NCBI GenBank assembly: GCA_958353395.1
Contig: CATWSG010000006.1
Location: 1 to 64,000 of the forward strand
Direction of reading: 5' to 3'
DNA length: 64,000 nt
Origin: an uncultured Collinsella sp.
GTDB taxonomy: Bacteria > Actinomycetota > Coriobacteriia > Coriobacteriales > Coriobacteriaceae
The notes beneath the pieces were generated by a model that saw only the letters and a list, made by a program, of their open reading frames with translations, had not been told where the DNA came from and did no database searches. Numbering within the stretch: the stretch's first letter is position 1; every line of letters begins with the position of its first letter. The position numbers were made by a program, and so were the translations under genes. Below are positions 54,350 to 63,282 of the stretch, piece by piece.

Positions 54350-54380
54350 AATGTGACAAAGGGACTGTCCCCTTGTCCAT
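54350..54380. repeat. Degenerate GACAAAGGGAC-family palindrome
   Basis: AATGTGACAAAGGGACTGTCCCCTTGTCCATT: same core as at 28253 but with decayed arms, four bases before the nitroreductase stop codon. Confidence 0.65.
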
Positions 54381-54383
54381 TTG

Positions 54384-55259
54384 TCATTTTCCGAGCCAGT
54401 TTTTGAACCACCACTCCATGGATCGGCTCATCTCGGCCATAAAGGGGCTCGTGTGCTTGCGGGTGTAGATGTCCACGACGCGCTCCCCCACCTCGCGGGC
54501 ATGCGGACGGAACATCGCATCCATCTCGGCCACCTGTGCATCCATGGTCGCGGCATCCGCACGGCAGTAGCGCTCCTCGTGCACCAGGTTCACCACGGGA
54601 TGCGCAATGGCCGAACGCTCCTTACGGGGCGTGCCGATGATGAGCATCGACAGCGGCATGGTATAGGGCGGCAGATCGAGCAGCTCGGCAACTTCCTCGG
54701 CATTCTCGACGATATCACCGATATAGCAGCTCCCCAGGCCCAGGGCCTCGGCGGCAACCACGGCGTTTTGCGCGGCGATCACGGCATCCTGAGCCGCGAT
54801 GGCAAAGTCGCCCAAACCCGGCGCGCGGCGGGGCGCCTTGCCCGTACGCTCGACAAACTCGGGCTCAAAGCAGCCCACGTGCTCAAACAGATCGATCCAC
54901 TTGGCATAGTCGACCACAAATATAAGTGCCCAGGGCGCCTTGGCGATCATGGGCTGGTGGTCGCACAGGTCGGCCAGGCGGTCGAGCGTTGCCTGCTCGC
55001 GGATGCTCACGATGGAATACATCATCATGGCGCCCGCCGACGGCGCGCGGCTCGCCGCATGCAAGATCGCCGCCCGCTGCTCGTCGGTCACCGCCACGGG
55101 ACGGTCGTCGTCATCACGCGCGAAGGCACGCGTGGACGAGCGGTGTTCCAAGATGTCCAGCGCCGCGTTGCCCGTAGTCTCGACCGGATAGCCGCCCGCG
55201 TCCACGCCCACAGCTCCGCCGCAGTACTCAGTGCCCGTCATACAAACCTGCTCGCCCAT
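54384..55259 (-). CDS. Nitroreductase-family FMN-dependent oxidoreductase
   Basis: 291 residues. N-terminal HRSSTRAFARDD (FMN phosphate binding), middle AASRAPSAGAMMMYS, and AAQNAVVAAEALGLGSCYIGDI are typical of NfsA/NfsB-like folds; the C-terminal 60 residues include RSMEWWFKNW. It may reduce nitroaromatics, quinones or flavins; substrate unknown. GAGG eight bases before ATG. Convergent with kup across a palindrome remnant on the other side. Confidence 0.88.
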   Translation of the reverse strand: MGEQVCMTGTEYCGGAVGVDAGGYPVETTGNAALDILEHRSSTRAFARDDDDRPVAVTDEQRAAILHAASRAPSAGAMMMYSIVSIREQATLDRLADLCDHQPMIAKAPWALIFVVDYAKWIDLFEHVGCFEPEFVERTGKAPRRAPGLGDFAIAAQDAVIAAQNAVVAAEALGLGSCYIGDIVENAEEVAELLDLPPYTMPLSMLIIGTPRKERSAIAHPVVNLVHEERYCRADAATMDAQVAEMDAMFRPHAREVGERVVDIYTRKHTSPFMAEMSRSMEWWFKNWLGK

Positions 55260-55472
55260 AGCTCTATCCTCGCTAATTCTTTAAGAAGCCTTTACGTTTC
55301 CGTGTAATTCCCGTCCATTATCGCGCAGGCCGCCACTACATTGCGCCACACCGCCGCACGTGCGCGTTAATATGGCTGGTTGTTGTGCGCAGCCACCAAT
55401 TGCAGCGCATATCTTGGTAACAATCGGGTAAACCCCCGCTTTCGTACGTTTTAGTTTGTGAGGAGTCTCAGC

Positions 55473-57773
55473 ATGTTCGCTGCCGCCATCTCGCTCGTCG
55501 GTCTTGCGGCGACCGTCTACCTTGTCTTGCGCGAGGCCAAGGCCATTCGCGCTCAGTCGGGCACCGTTGCCAAAAGCGCTCTTGGGTGGAGCGTCGTCTT
55601 CGGCCTGTTCCAGGTCTTTTTGACTATTTGGGGCGCCATTGGCCTCGTCGCCCAAAACGAGCCGCTCGCCTTTGTGATGCTCATCCTGACCAACGCCATC
55701 CTCACCGGATGCGCCTGGGCCAGCATCGCCCGCGATCGCATCGCCCCGCGCGTCTTTGCGTTCGCCAAGCCCGACGCCCCCGCCCCCACCGGCAAGCTCG
55801 CCCGCCTGCGCGGCGCCTTTGTGGGCAAACCACTCGTCGCCGCCGTCCTGTGCCTGCTGCTCGCCGGCGTCTTTGCGCTGCTGGGCATGGAGGTCTCGTC
55901 CAACCACGACTTTACCTGGGTCTACCCCCTGTGCATCCTGCTCGAGTGGGCCATCATCACCACGCTCATGGTCGGCCTGTTCTTCCTGTTCCAGCGCCAC
56001 GGTGCAGCTCCCGCGGTCCTGGCCTTTGCCCTCTTTGTCCTGGGCATTGCCGAGTTCTTCGTCATCACGTTTAAATCCATGCCCATCCAGCCGGGCGACC
56101 TTTCGGCCATCTCCACCGCCGCCGCGGTCGCCGGCACCGGCTACACCTTCTCCATCTCGCTGTTCTGCGTGCTGTCCATGGGCTTTACCGCCATCGCTAT
56201 GCTGCTGTGCGAGTACGCCGGCCTGGTGGCACCGCACCGTCAGAAGGGCGCCGCCAACGCCAAGCGCATGCTGCTCACCAACCTGCTCGTCGCCGTGCTG
56301 TGCCTGGGCGGTGTGACCGCACACGTCACGCTCATCGACTACTACAACACCCTCGGCATCACCGTCTACACCTGGCGCCCGCTCGAGAGCTACTGGCGCG
56401 AGGGCTATCTGCCTGCCTTTATTAGTGCGGCACAGTCCATCAAGCCGCCCAAACCCGCCGATTACTCCGTCGACGACGCCAAGGCCACGCTCAAAAAGTA
56501 CGCCAAGGCCTACGACAAGTCCGACGCTGCCAAGAGCGACGAGCGCACCGCCGCAAAGGAGCAGTTCGACAGCGAGAAGCCCACGGTCATCGCCATCATG
56601 AACGAGACCTTCTCGGATCTTTCGATCTATCAGGAGATGCGCGCCGGCTACGAGGGCCCGCAGTACTTTAAGAACCTGTCCGACTGCCTCAGCCGCGGCA
56701 AGCTCTATGTGAGCGCCTACGGCGGCGGTACCGCCAATACCGAGTTTGAGTTTATGACCGGCAACTCCATGGCCAACCTGGGCTCGGGCGTGTACCCCTA
56801 CACCATCTACAACATGGAGACGACCGGGAACCTGGCAGAGCAGTTCAAATCGCTCGGCTATTCCACCACGGCTATGCACCCCAACCACGCGACCAACTGG
56901 AACCGCGAGAACGTCTACAAGGACTTTGGTTTTGACCAGTTCCTGTCCATCAACGATTTCCAGGGCGCCGATACCCTGCGCGGCATGGTGACCGACCAGG
57001 CTACCTACGACAAGATTCTTGAGCTGCTCAACCAGAACGCCGATCCGCAGTTTATCTTCGACGTGACCATGCAGAACCACTCGGGTTACGACACGGGCCT
57101 GCTGCCGGTCGACAAGCAGATGCACCTGAACATCGACACGACCGACCTGGACGCCAAGACCGTCGAGGACGGCACGCTCTCCGATGTCGACGAGTACGTC
57201 TCGTGCATCGAGCAGTCCGACCAGGCGCTGCGCTACTTCCTCAACGCCTTGAGCAAGCTCGACCGCAAGGTGGTCGTGGTGTTCTGGGGCGATCACCAGC
57301 CGTTCTTCCCGTCCAAGTTCAACGATAAGTGGTTTACCGGCGAGGACGACGCTACGCATCAGGAGCGCCTGTGGCAGACCGACTACATCATCTGGGCCAA
57401 CTACGACGTTGCCGGCTGCGACCAGACAAGCGAGGTCGACGACCTGTCCACCAACTACCTGTCCACGCAGCTTATGCAGCTGATCGGCGCACCGCTGACC
57501 GACTACCAGAAGGCGCACATGACGCTGCGCGAGTCGCTGCCCGCCATCAACTCGGTGGGCTACGAGGACGCCAGCCTGCGCTGGGCGCTTTCCTCCAACG
57601 TCACCGGTGACGATGCCGCCGCCGCAGCCGCCACCAAGGCGCGCGAAGATTACGCCAAGATGCAGTACTACGAGATGTTCCGCGACGGCAAGAACGTGTA
57701 CACCGAGCACTTCCAGACCGAGGCCAACGAGACCGACCCCAACCTGGCACCGGGTACGACCAAGATCAAGTAG
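55473..57773 (+). CDS. LtaS-like sulfatase, polyglycerol/ribitol-phosphate-type transferase
   Basis: 766 residues from the ATG at 55473 (AGGAG upstream). About seven membrane helices (1-290) then an extracellular alkaline-phosphatase-fold sulfatase domain (about 365-650). MNETFSD (metal-binding Glu), YGGGTANTEFEF (the Thr equivalent of the LtaS nucleophile), VTMQNHSG and FWGDHQPFF (metal ligands) are present. Such enzymes polymerise or transfer glycerol phosphate onto lipid anchors or surface glycans. Monocistronic. Confidence 0.9.
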   Translation: MFAAAISLVGLAATVYLVLREAKAIRAQSGTVAKSALGWSVVFGLFQVFLTIWGAIGLVAQNEPLAFVMLILTNAILTGCAWASIARDRIAPRVFAFAKPDAPAPTGKLARLRGAFVGKPLVAAVLCLLLAGVFALLGMEVSSNHDFTWVYPLCILLEWAIITTLMVGLFFLFQRHGAAPAVLAFALFVLGIAEFFVITFKSMPIQPGDLSAISTAAAVAGTGYTFSISLFCVLSMGFTAIAMLLCEYAGLVAPHRQKGAANAKRMLLTNLLVAVLCLGGVTAHVTLIDYYNTLGITVYTWRPLESYWREGYLPAFISAAQSIKPPKPADYSVDDAKATLKKYAKAYDKSDAAKSDERTAAKEQFDSEKPTVIAIMNETFSDLSIYQEMRAGYEGPQYFKNLSDCLSRGKLYVSAYGGGTANTEFEFMTGNSMANLGSGVYPYTIYNMETTGNLAEQFKSLGYSTTAMHPNHATNWNRENVYKDFGFDQFLSINDFQGADTLRGMVTDQATYDKILELLNQNADPQFIFDVTMQNHSGYDTGLLPVDKQMHLNIDTTDLDAKTVEDGTLSDVDEYVSCIEQSDQALRYFLNALSKLDRKVVVVFWGDHQPFFPSKFNDKWFTGEDDATHQERLWQTDYIIWANYDVAGCDQTSEVDDLSTNYLSTQLMQLIGAPLTDYQKAHMTLRESLPAINSVGYEDASLRWALSSNVTGDDAAAAAATKAREDYAKMQYYEMFRDGKNVYTEHFQTEANETDPNLAPGTTKIK

Positions 57774-57794
57774 CGGGTCACTCATAACTGAAAC

Positions 57795-57922
57795 GTCTGT
57801 CCGGGCGGAGGCATATAAGGTTCCCTGCTCGGACAGTCCTGCGCAAGACGGGGGCCACATTAAGTGGCCCCCTTTGCGTGCGGAACTCGCGATGAACCTT
57901 ATATGCCTCCGCCCGGACAGAC
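57795..57922 (+). repeat. Long-hairpin element, copy A
   Basis: Perfect 28-bp outer stem (57795-57822 with 57895-57922) closes a 72-base core with the inner hairpin GGGGGCCAC, ATTAA, GTGGCCCCC and the conserved flanks CCTGCTC..ACAGTCC and GCGTGCGGAACTCGCGATG. The core matches, reversed, the element at 63111-63241, but the outer stem is different in sequence. A shorter relative of the core is at 57980. Confidence 0.85.
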
Positions 57923-57979
57923 GCCCTGTTGTTGGAGCGCGGCTTGTCATGGGGGAATCTGCTGAACATATATAAGTTG

Positions 57980-58000
57980 AAGGCCACGTCATGTGGCCTT
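57980..58000. repeat. Partial copy of the long-hairpin core
   Basis: AAGGCCAC, GTCAT, GTGGCCTT followed by CTTTGTTTGCGGAA, which matches the central part of the long-hairpin elements at 57795 and 63111 but has no outer stem. It runs directly into the inverted-repeat array. Confidence 0.6.
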
Positions 58001-58009
58001 CTTTGTTTG

Positions 58010-58303
58010 CGGAAAGTGTGTCCCGGAATTCTTGTCTGGAATGGGATGCAGTTTCCGCTTGGGACCCGATTGGGAAAGTGCGTCCCACTTTGGGGGCTGA
58101 TTCTGGGACGTGGTTTCCGGTTGGCTCTCATTGGGAAAGTTCATCCCATTTCTCGGCCTAATTATGGGACGCAGTTTCCCGTTGAGGACCCTTTGGGAAA
58201 GTGCGTCCCGGTCTGGGCGCTCAAACTGGGATGGATTTTCCGGATGAGGGCTTGACGGAAAATGTGTCCCGTTCCGGGCGCTAATTGTGGGATGCAGTTT
58301 CCG
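58010..58303. repeat. GGGAAA/TTTCCC inverted-repeat array, 5 units
   Basis: Five units of 62-base period of the form GGGAAAGTGCGTCCCA, about 17 bases, TGGGATGCAGTTTCC. Spacers differ from unit to unit. It lies downstream of the surface-protein gene (58392-62408). Confidence 0.88.
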
Positions 58304-58326
58304 CTTGCGGAGTCTCCACTCAACAG

Positions 58327-58365
58327 AAAACCCGGGTGGCCTGTTTTTTGGCTACCCGGGTTTTT
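58327..58365. terminator. Bidirectional terminator after the surface-protein gene
   Basis: AAAACCCGGGTGGCC (58327-58341) pairs with GGCTACCCGGGTTTT (58350-58364), one mismatch, with T runs on both strands. Confidence 0.8.
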
Positions 58366-58391
58366 GGGTTGTCGATATGTTCGACTGGCTA

Positions 58392-61300
58392 CTAGTGGGT
58401 CTTGCGGCGCTTGATCAGCATGATGAGGGCTATCACTACGAGCGTTGCTCCCGCTGCTGCTGCGGTGGCGACTAGGGCGAATGTTTGTTCGCCGGTGTTT
58501 GCGAGGTTCTTCGCTGTGGTCGTAGTCTTGACCTTGGTGTCGGTCTTAGCTCCGTTGTCGGACTTGGGCTTGTCCGGGTTCGTCGGGGTCTCAGGAGTCT
58601 CGGGGTCCTTTGAGCCTTCGGAATCGGTTGGGCCGGCGGTGTTTACCAGCGTATGGTCCAGGAACTTCTTGGCGCCCGCACTTGCCTGTGAGAACAGGCG
58701 GCGCGTGCGGATCGGGGTGGCGTTCACCGTTGTGGGCGCCGTCTCCTCGGCCTCGATATTCACGAGCGTCGTGCCGGTGTCGAGGCCCACGTCGTTGTAT
58801 CCCACGTGGCAGTAATACTGCGCACCGTCATCGTCTGCGGTCAGGTCAATCTCGAGCTTTGAGGCCGTTCCAGCCGCGAGGTTGCCATCGGCACCCACGA
58901 GCTTAAACTCTGTCTCGCCGCGGCCCTTGCGGTACCACATATAGGTCGGTGCCAGCCCTGTTTCGCTATCGTCGGCACCGAGTTGCTTCACATGGCCAAT
59001 CGCCGAGAGCGTCAGGTGGCTTCCCGCCGCGCGCTCAACCGAAGAGTCGTATCCAAGATCCGACCCCTCCGCAGCATCCGCCGCAGGTCCGCTCACGGTC
59101 ATCGTCATGCCATCGGGCATGGTCTTGACCGTGATGATTGCCGAGCGAATACCTGTTTCGGTCGTGGATCCATTCTTAACGGCGGCGATGGCGAATCGAT
59201 ACTCCGTATTGGGCTGCAGCCCATCCCACTTGAGCGAGGTCTGCGTGTTGTCGGCAATCTTCCAGCTATTGACGACCGCATCCGCCGCATTGCTCTGCAG
59301 CATGCCCACGCCGTAGCTAAAGCCACTCTTGTTTGCGAGTACATCGTCCCAGCTAAACGTAACGCTGGTCGAATCGACGGCGTTTGCCGTAAAGCCCGTC
59401 ACGGCCGGCGCGTCGGGCATCTCGACGTCCTTAACGTCATAGCCCACGATCCAGAACTGGTCGGTGTCCTTGGTGCCGAGCTTGTCGCCCGAGTCTGCCT
59501 CGAACTTGTCGACATCCACCGCGTTGACGCCCAGACGCCACACAAAACCGTACTTGCCCTGCGCGGCCTCGGGCAGGTTGTCGACGGTGCCGCCGTATTC
59601 GGTCGATTCACTCGAGGAGTTACCCGTAGTAAAGCCGGCGTTGGCACCAAAGCACAGGCCGCCAAACAACTCGTGCTTTGCGAGCTTCGCGCCCATGACA
59701 ACGCTGCCGTTCAGCGTCAAGCCGAGCTCGAGCTCCTGCTCCTTGCCCTCCTCGACTTCGATGGTCTGCTCAACGCTCGCCCCCGACTGCGCGGCGGCGC
59801 CGTTAAACCCATCGTGCGTGTAGGCGCGCGTTACGCCAGGCTTGCCCAGGCCAAAGGAATCCCCAACGGGAGTCTCGCCGTTGAGCGTCGTTTGATAGGT
59901 TCCGGGTTCTCCCGACCGGTTGGTCAAAAAGTAGCTGAGCGGCGTCATATTGTGCTGTTTGGCAATGCGGTCATAGGCCTCGACATTAACGACCGAGGTC
60001 TGCGCGCCGAGCGACACGGGCGTCGCCATCACGCCCTTGCCACCAGTTTCCTCATTTTCGATCTCATACTCGTAATAGACCATCGGAATCGTGTAGAGCA
60101 CGGCCTTGTCACCCTCGCCGGCATGCGACTCATAGCTTACGCTTGCGCTGACCGTGCGCTCGCTCCGGTAGTCATAGCATCCCTCGGCGGCAAAATCGAC
60201 TGAAGCATTCATCGCGACCAGGGGCGGACCGGTCTGCACCTCGACGGCAACGCCCAACTCGGCGCCAATGGTATAGCCCTGGGATGTCCCCGTGCCCTTT
60301 TCCTCTCCGTATGACGTGCCGCCCAACACCAGATAGCCGTATGCCTGCTCCAGATCCTCAACATAGGGCGCATCCTGCAGCACGGCAAGCACGCGCGGGT
60401 TGGTATAGACCTTGTAGCGGTCCTTGTACGTGATCTTGACGCTGTCGTTGTCGACATCGGGCAGCGCGAGCGAGATAAATGTGCCGTAGGTAGTGCCGCG
60501 ACGGTTGCTCTCGCTAATCACCTGCTCCTCGCCGCGGCGCACCTTTCCGTTCTCGTCGAGCGAAAAATGCGAGGCGGTCATCCAATAGTAGTCATCGTTC
60601 TTGCGCAGGTCCTCGTCGCGGTGCTTGCCCACCACGGCGATAAAGCTCTCGTTATAGCGGTCCGAACCCGAGACGCTGCCCGCCTTGACGTCGCTGATCC
60701 ACACCTGCTCTATACCCTTGTGGTCATGCTTGTTGCTGCTGTTGTATTGCTGACCGCTCATGCTCATGGTTCCGACCATGGACCCCAAGCCCTGAGCCCC
60801 GCTCTGTGCCGTGTTGCAGGCAAAGTCGCGGAACACATCGCCGCCCACGAGCACCTCGTCGACCGCCAGCTGCTCGGACAGGCCGTCAAGGTTGGCAGTG
60901 GCAAGGGCAATAGGCGCCAAGGTGCACGGATAGCGCTTATCCTGAGCGCTATCCTTCCATGCGCTGTTGGGCACATGCATCAGCCCATAGGAGGCGAGGA
61001 GCCCGTCTCTGTATTCCTTGCAATCGGAAAGCTTGAACTCGCCAGACTCCGAGTCAAAATACGCGTAGCGGTACAGCGCGCCGTACAGCCCCTTGCTGCC
61101 GTCAGAAGCGCCGTAATCAAAAGCGCTGCGTTGCCAGTCATAGCCCGCAAGAATAAGGCCCGTGACGGTTTCACCCGTCTTCTTTCCTTCTTCATCGTAG
61201 GCGGCAAACGTGCCGAACGTCGCATTCGCAGCGACCATGGTCTTGCCGTTCGCGGAGAGGGAGATTGCGCCCGCGTCGCCCAGAGCATCGACATGGACGA

Positions 61301-62408
61301 GCGCACCCTTGGATGCATCCCACGAAAACAGCTCGCAATGCGTCGACTTATCAATATTCTTCTTGCCGTAGGGTGCCGAGACCACGATGGCGAGGTCATC
61401 GCAAAAATCGCGATCGAGGTCGCCGGCCGCTAGCGAAACGACAGGAGCTGACTGAAGCTGCGTCCAGGAGTCGTTCCCGCCCTTGTTGTGCGTGGTGTAG
61501 TCCGCGGCGTTACCGGCATCGATCTTGACGACGCTTTGCTTCCAGTTGCCGCCCTCCAAGTCATACATGTCGACTACAGCCTTGCGCACGCCGTTCTCGT
61601 CGACATAGCAGCCCGCGTAGACAAAAAGCTCGTCGACGCCGTCGCCATCGACATCGCCCGCCTCGACATCAAAGACGGCGTCGTGCTCTTGCAGGTAACC
61701 GGCATCCAGGTACTTAAAACGGCCTTCGTACATCATACTAGTGTTGACCGTCACCGGCAGGTGTGTGTCGAGAGTGCGCGTACGCCCGTTGCTAAACGAG
61801 TAGAGGACCAGCTCAACCTTTCCGGCGTATGACTTGCCGTCAATCGTCGTGGAGGAACTGTCGCCGTAGGCACGGAGCTCGGCAACGCGGCTCTTTTTGC
61901 CCGTGCTGGCGTCGCTGCAGAACTCAACACTCGTGGCGTGAATGCCCGAGAAACCGTTGTTGTCGTTGGCGAGTACTGTTGAGGACTCATTGTTGCTTAG
62001 GTACGACCAGGTGCCGCCACCGTAGTCGCTATGCTTGTAGAGATCGCTGTTCGTATCGAAGTTGTTGACGTTTTGCCAGAACTTTGCGGCGCCCCACACA
62101 CTTCCATAGCCATCGGTGAGTTTGCTGCTGCCGCCAATGTCACCGCGCTCGACGTTCTCGAGCTTGTCGCGCAGAGTGTAGCGATTGCCATGGCTACCGT
62201 TAGCTGCCATATAGACCTCGCCGCGCGTGGCAAACGTCGTGGGGGTATCAGTGGAATAGGGGCCAACGGTATCGGCCGGAATGTCCTCGCTCGTGCCCAG
62301 ACCCAGGGCTTGATAATCCTGCTCGGTCATATCGGTGATTGCAGGCGCATCTGCCGCCTGGGCAACCTGGGGCGCGGCCGTGAAGCAGGCGACGCTCGGG
62401 GCGATCAA
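58392..62408 (-). CDS. Giant cell-wall-anchored surface protein (N terminus out of frame)
   Basis: 1338 codons are open. N-terminal signal peptide and AQAAD cleavage region, then a large exported body with FG-GAP/VCBS-like calcium motifs (AGDVDGDGVDELFVYAG near 260; AGDLDRDFCDDLAIV near 330), an FN3 domain (about 1010-1105, SVTFSWDDV and LQPNTEYRFAIAAV), an Ig-like segment (about 1110-1225, ending YYCHVGYND), a Pro/Thr/Lys spacer and a sortase signal LANTGE, hydrophobic helix and RRK tail. The best start, ATG at 62481 with GAGG six bases upstream, is out of frame by one base at a run of six C (62462-62467); removing one C gives MYVPHPRIRRLSKIPLVG, a normal signal peptide. The only in-frame start without a shift is TTG at 62408, which lacks a ribosome site and a basic n-region. 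Confidence 0.85.
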   Translation of the reverse strand: MIAPSVACFTAAPQVAQAADAPAITDMTEQDYQALGLGTSEDIPADTVGPYSTDTPTTFATRGEVYMAANGSHGNRYTLRDKLENVERGDIGGSSKLTDGYGSVWGAAKFWQNVNNFDTNSDLYKHSDYGGGTWSYLSNNESSTVLANDNNGFSGIHATSVEFCSDASTGKKSRVAELRAYGDSSSTTIDGKSYAGKVELVLYSFSNGRTRTLDTHLPVTVNTSMMYEGRFKYLDAGYLQEHDAVFDVEAGDVDGDGVDELFVYAGCYVDENGVRKAVVDMYDLEGGNWKQSVVKIDAGNAADYTTHNKGGNDSWTQLQSAPVVSLAAGDLDRDFCDDLAIVVSAPYGKKNIDKSTHCELFSWDASKGALVHVDALGDAGAISLSANGKTMVAANATFGTFAAYDEEGKKTGETVTGLILAGYDWQRSAFDYGASDGSKGLYGALYRYAYFDSESGEFKLSDCKEYRDGLLASYGLMHVPNSAWKDSAQDKRYPCTLAPIALATANLDGLSEQLAVDEVLVGGDVFRDFACNTAQSGAQGLGSMVGTMSMSGQQYNSSNKHDHKGIEQVWISDVKAGSVSGSDRYNESFIAVVGKHRDEDLRKNDDYYWMTASHFSLDENGKVRRGEEQVISESNRRGTTYGTFISLALPDVDNDSVKITYKDRYKVYTNPRVLAVLQDAPYVEDLEQAYGYLVLGGTSYGEEKGTGTSQGYTIGAELGVAVEVQTGPPLVAMNASVDFAAEGCYDYRSERTVSASVSYESHAGEGDKAVLYTIPMVYYEYEIENEETGGKGVMATPVSLGAQTSVVNVEAYDRIAKQHNMTPLSYFLTNRSGEPGTYQTTLNGETPVGDSFGLGKPGVTRAYTHDGFNGAAAQSGASVEQTIEVEEGKEQELELGLTLNGSVVMGAKLAKHELFGGLCFGANAGFTTGNSSSESTEYGGTVDNLPEAAQGKYGFVWRLGVNAVDVDKFEADSGDKLGTKDTDQFWIVGYDVKDVEMPDAPAVTGFTANAVDSTSVTFSWDDVLANKSGFSYGVGMLQSNAADAVVNSWKIADNTQTSLKWDGLQPNTEYRFAIAAVKNGSTTETGIRSAIITVKTMPDGMTMTVSGPAADAAEGSDLGYDSSVERAAGSHLTLSAIGHVKQLGADDSETGLAPTYMWYRKGRGETEFKLVGADGNLAAGTASKLEIDLTADDDGAQYYCHVGYNDVGLDTGTTLVNIEAEETAPTTVNATPIRTRRLFSQASAGAKKFLDHTLVNTAGPTDSEGSKDPETPETPTNPDKPKSDNGAKTDTKVKTTTTAKNLANTGEQTFALVATAAAAGATLVVIALIMLIKRRKTH

Positions 62409-62550
62409 CGCAGCAAGCGCCGCCGTCCCAACAAGCGGGATTTTCGACAGCCTACGGATACGGGGGGTGTGGAACGTACATGAGGGACCTCGCTTTATTC
62501 GAGTGGAGTGGACTCATTTTTACAAATGATACGTCCGATGCCCGATATCA

Positions 62551-62585
62551 CGTGTCTCATTTTCGCCAACGGCGTGTCTCATTTT
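62551..62585. repeat. Two direct repeats of CGTGTCTCATTTT
   Basis: 13-base direct repeats at 62551-62563 and 62573-62585, 22 bases apart, 70-100 bases upstream of the surface-protein start. They could be regulator sites or the remnant of a mobile element. Confidence 0.5.
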
Positions 62586-62602
62586 TGAGAATCCGAGATG
62601 CC

Positions 62603-63052
62603 GCGGAAATCTTATCCCAGCTCAAAGGCCATTTCTGGGATGTATTTTCCGTCGAGTGCCTCATCGGGAAACTGCATCCCATTTCAAGCGTCGATTCTGG
62701 GACGCACTTTCCCCTTAGACCCTCAACCGGAAACCGCATCCCACTTTGAGCGCAAATTCCGGGATGCATTTTCCGCTTGAGCCTCATTGGGAAACGGCGT
62801 CCCACTTTGAGGGCTGATTGTGGGATGCATTTTCCGGTTTTGCTCTCATTGGGAAAATGCATCCCGTTTCTTGACCGAATAATGGGACGCAATTTCCCGT
62901 TGGAGCGCCTTTGGGAAAGTGTGTCCCACTTCGACCGCCCAGAGTGGGATGCACTTTCCGCAAAGCACCTCAACGGGAAACTACGTCCCATTCCAAAGGC
63001 AAATTCCGGGACGCATTTTTCGAAAGCCTGCCCATCCGGAAAGCCCGTCCCA
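62603..63052. repeat. GGGAAA/TTTCCC inverted-repeat array, 7 units plus a half
   Basis: Seven units and a final half-unit (CCGGAAAGCCCGTCCCA) with a period of 61-63 bases, same consensus as the arrays at 36305 and 58010. It fills the gap upstream of the surface-protein gene. Confidence 0.88.
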
Positions 63053-63110
63053 CTTTGGACGCATCCGGGCACGGAACCATCGACCTATCAGGCCTCCCAT
63101 CAATAAAGAG

Positions 63111-63241
63111 GCGTCCTCCCGGACGGCGGGGCACGAAGTTCATCGCGAGTTCCGCACGCAAAGAAGGCCACTTAATGTGGCCTTCGTCTTGCGCGGGACT
63201 GTAGAGCAGGGAACTTCGTGCCCCGACGCCCGGGAGGACGC
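63111..63241 (-). repeat. Long-hairpin element, copy B (reverse orientation)
   Basis: 30-bp outer stem (63111-63140 with 63212-63241, two mismatches) around a core that, read on the minus strand, is nearly identical to copy A (CCCTGCTC, CAGTCC, GCGCAAGACG, GGCCACATTAAGTGGCC, GCGTGCGGAACTCGCGATG). The outer stem sequence is unrelated to that of copy A. Confidence 0.85.
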
Positions 63242-63282
63242 TTCATTTAGAAAGATGGACCGACCGCCGTCAGCGATGGGAG

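Noticed and set aside
62603..63052. Regularly spaced repeats that look like a CRISPR array (also 36305-36476 and 58010-58303)
   Set aside because: Neighbouring repeats alternate in orientation, half-sites vary, spacers are only about 17 bases and no cas gene is present.
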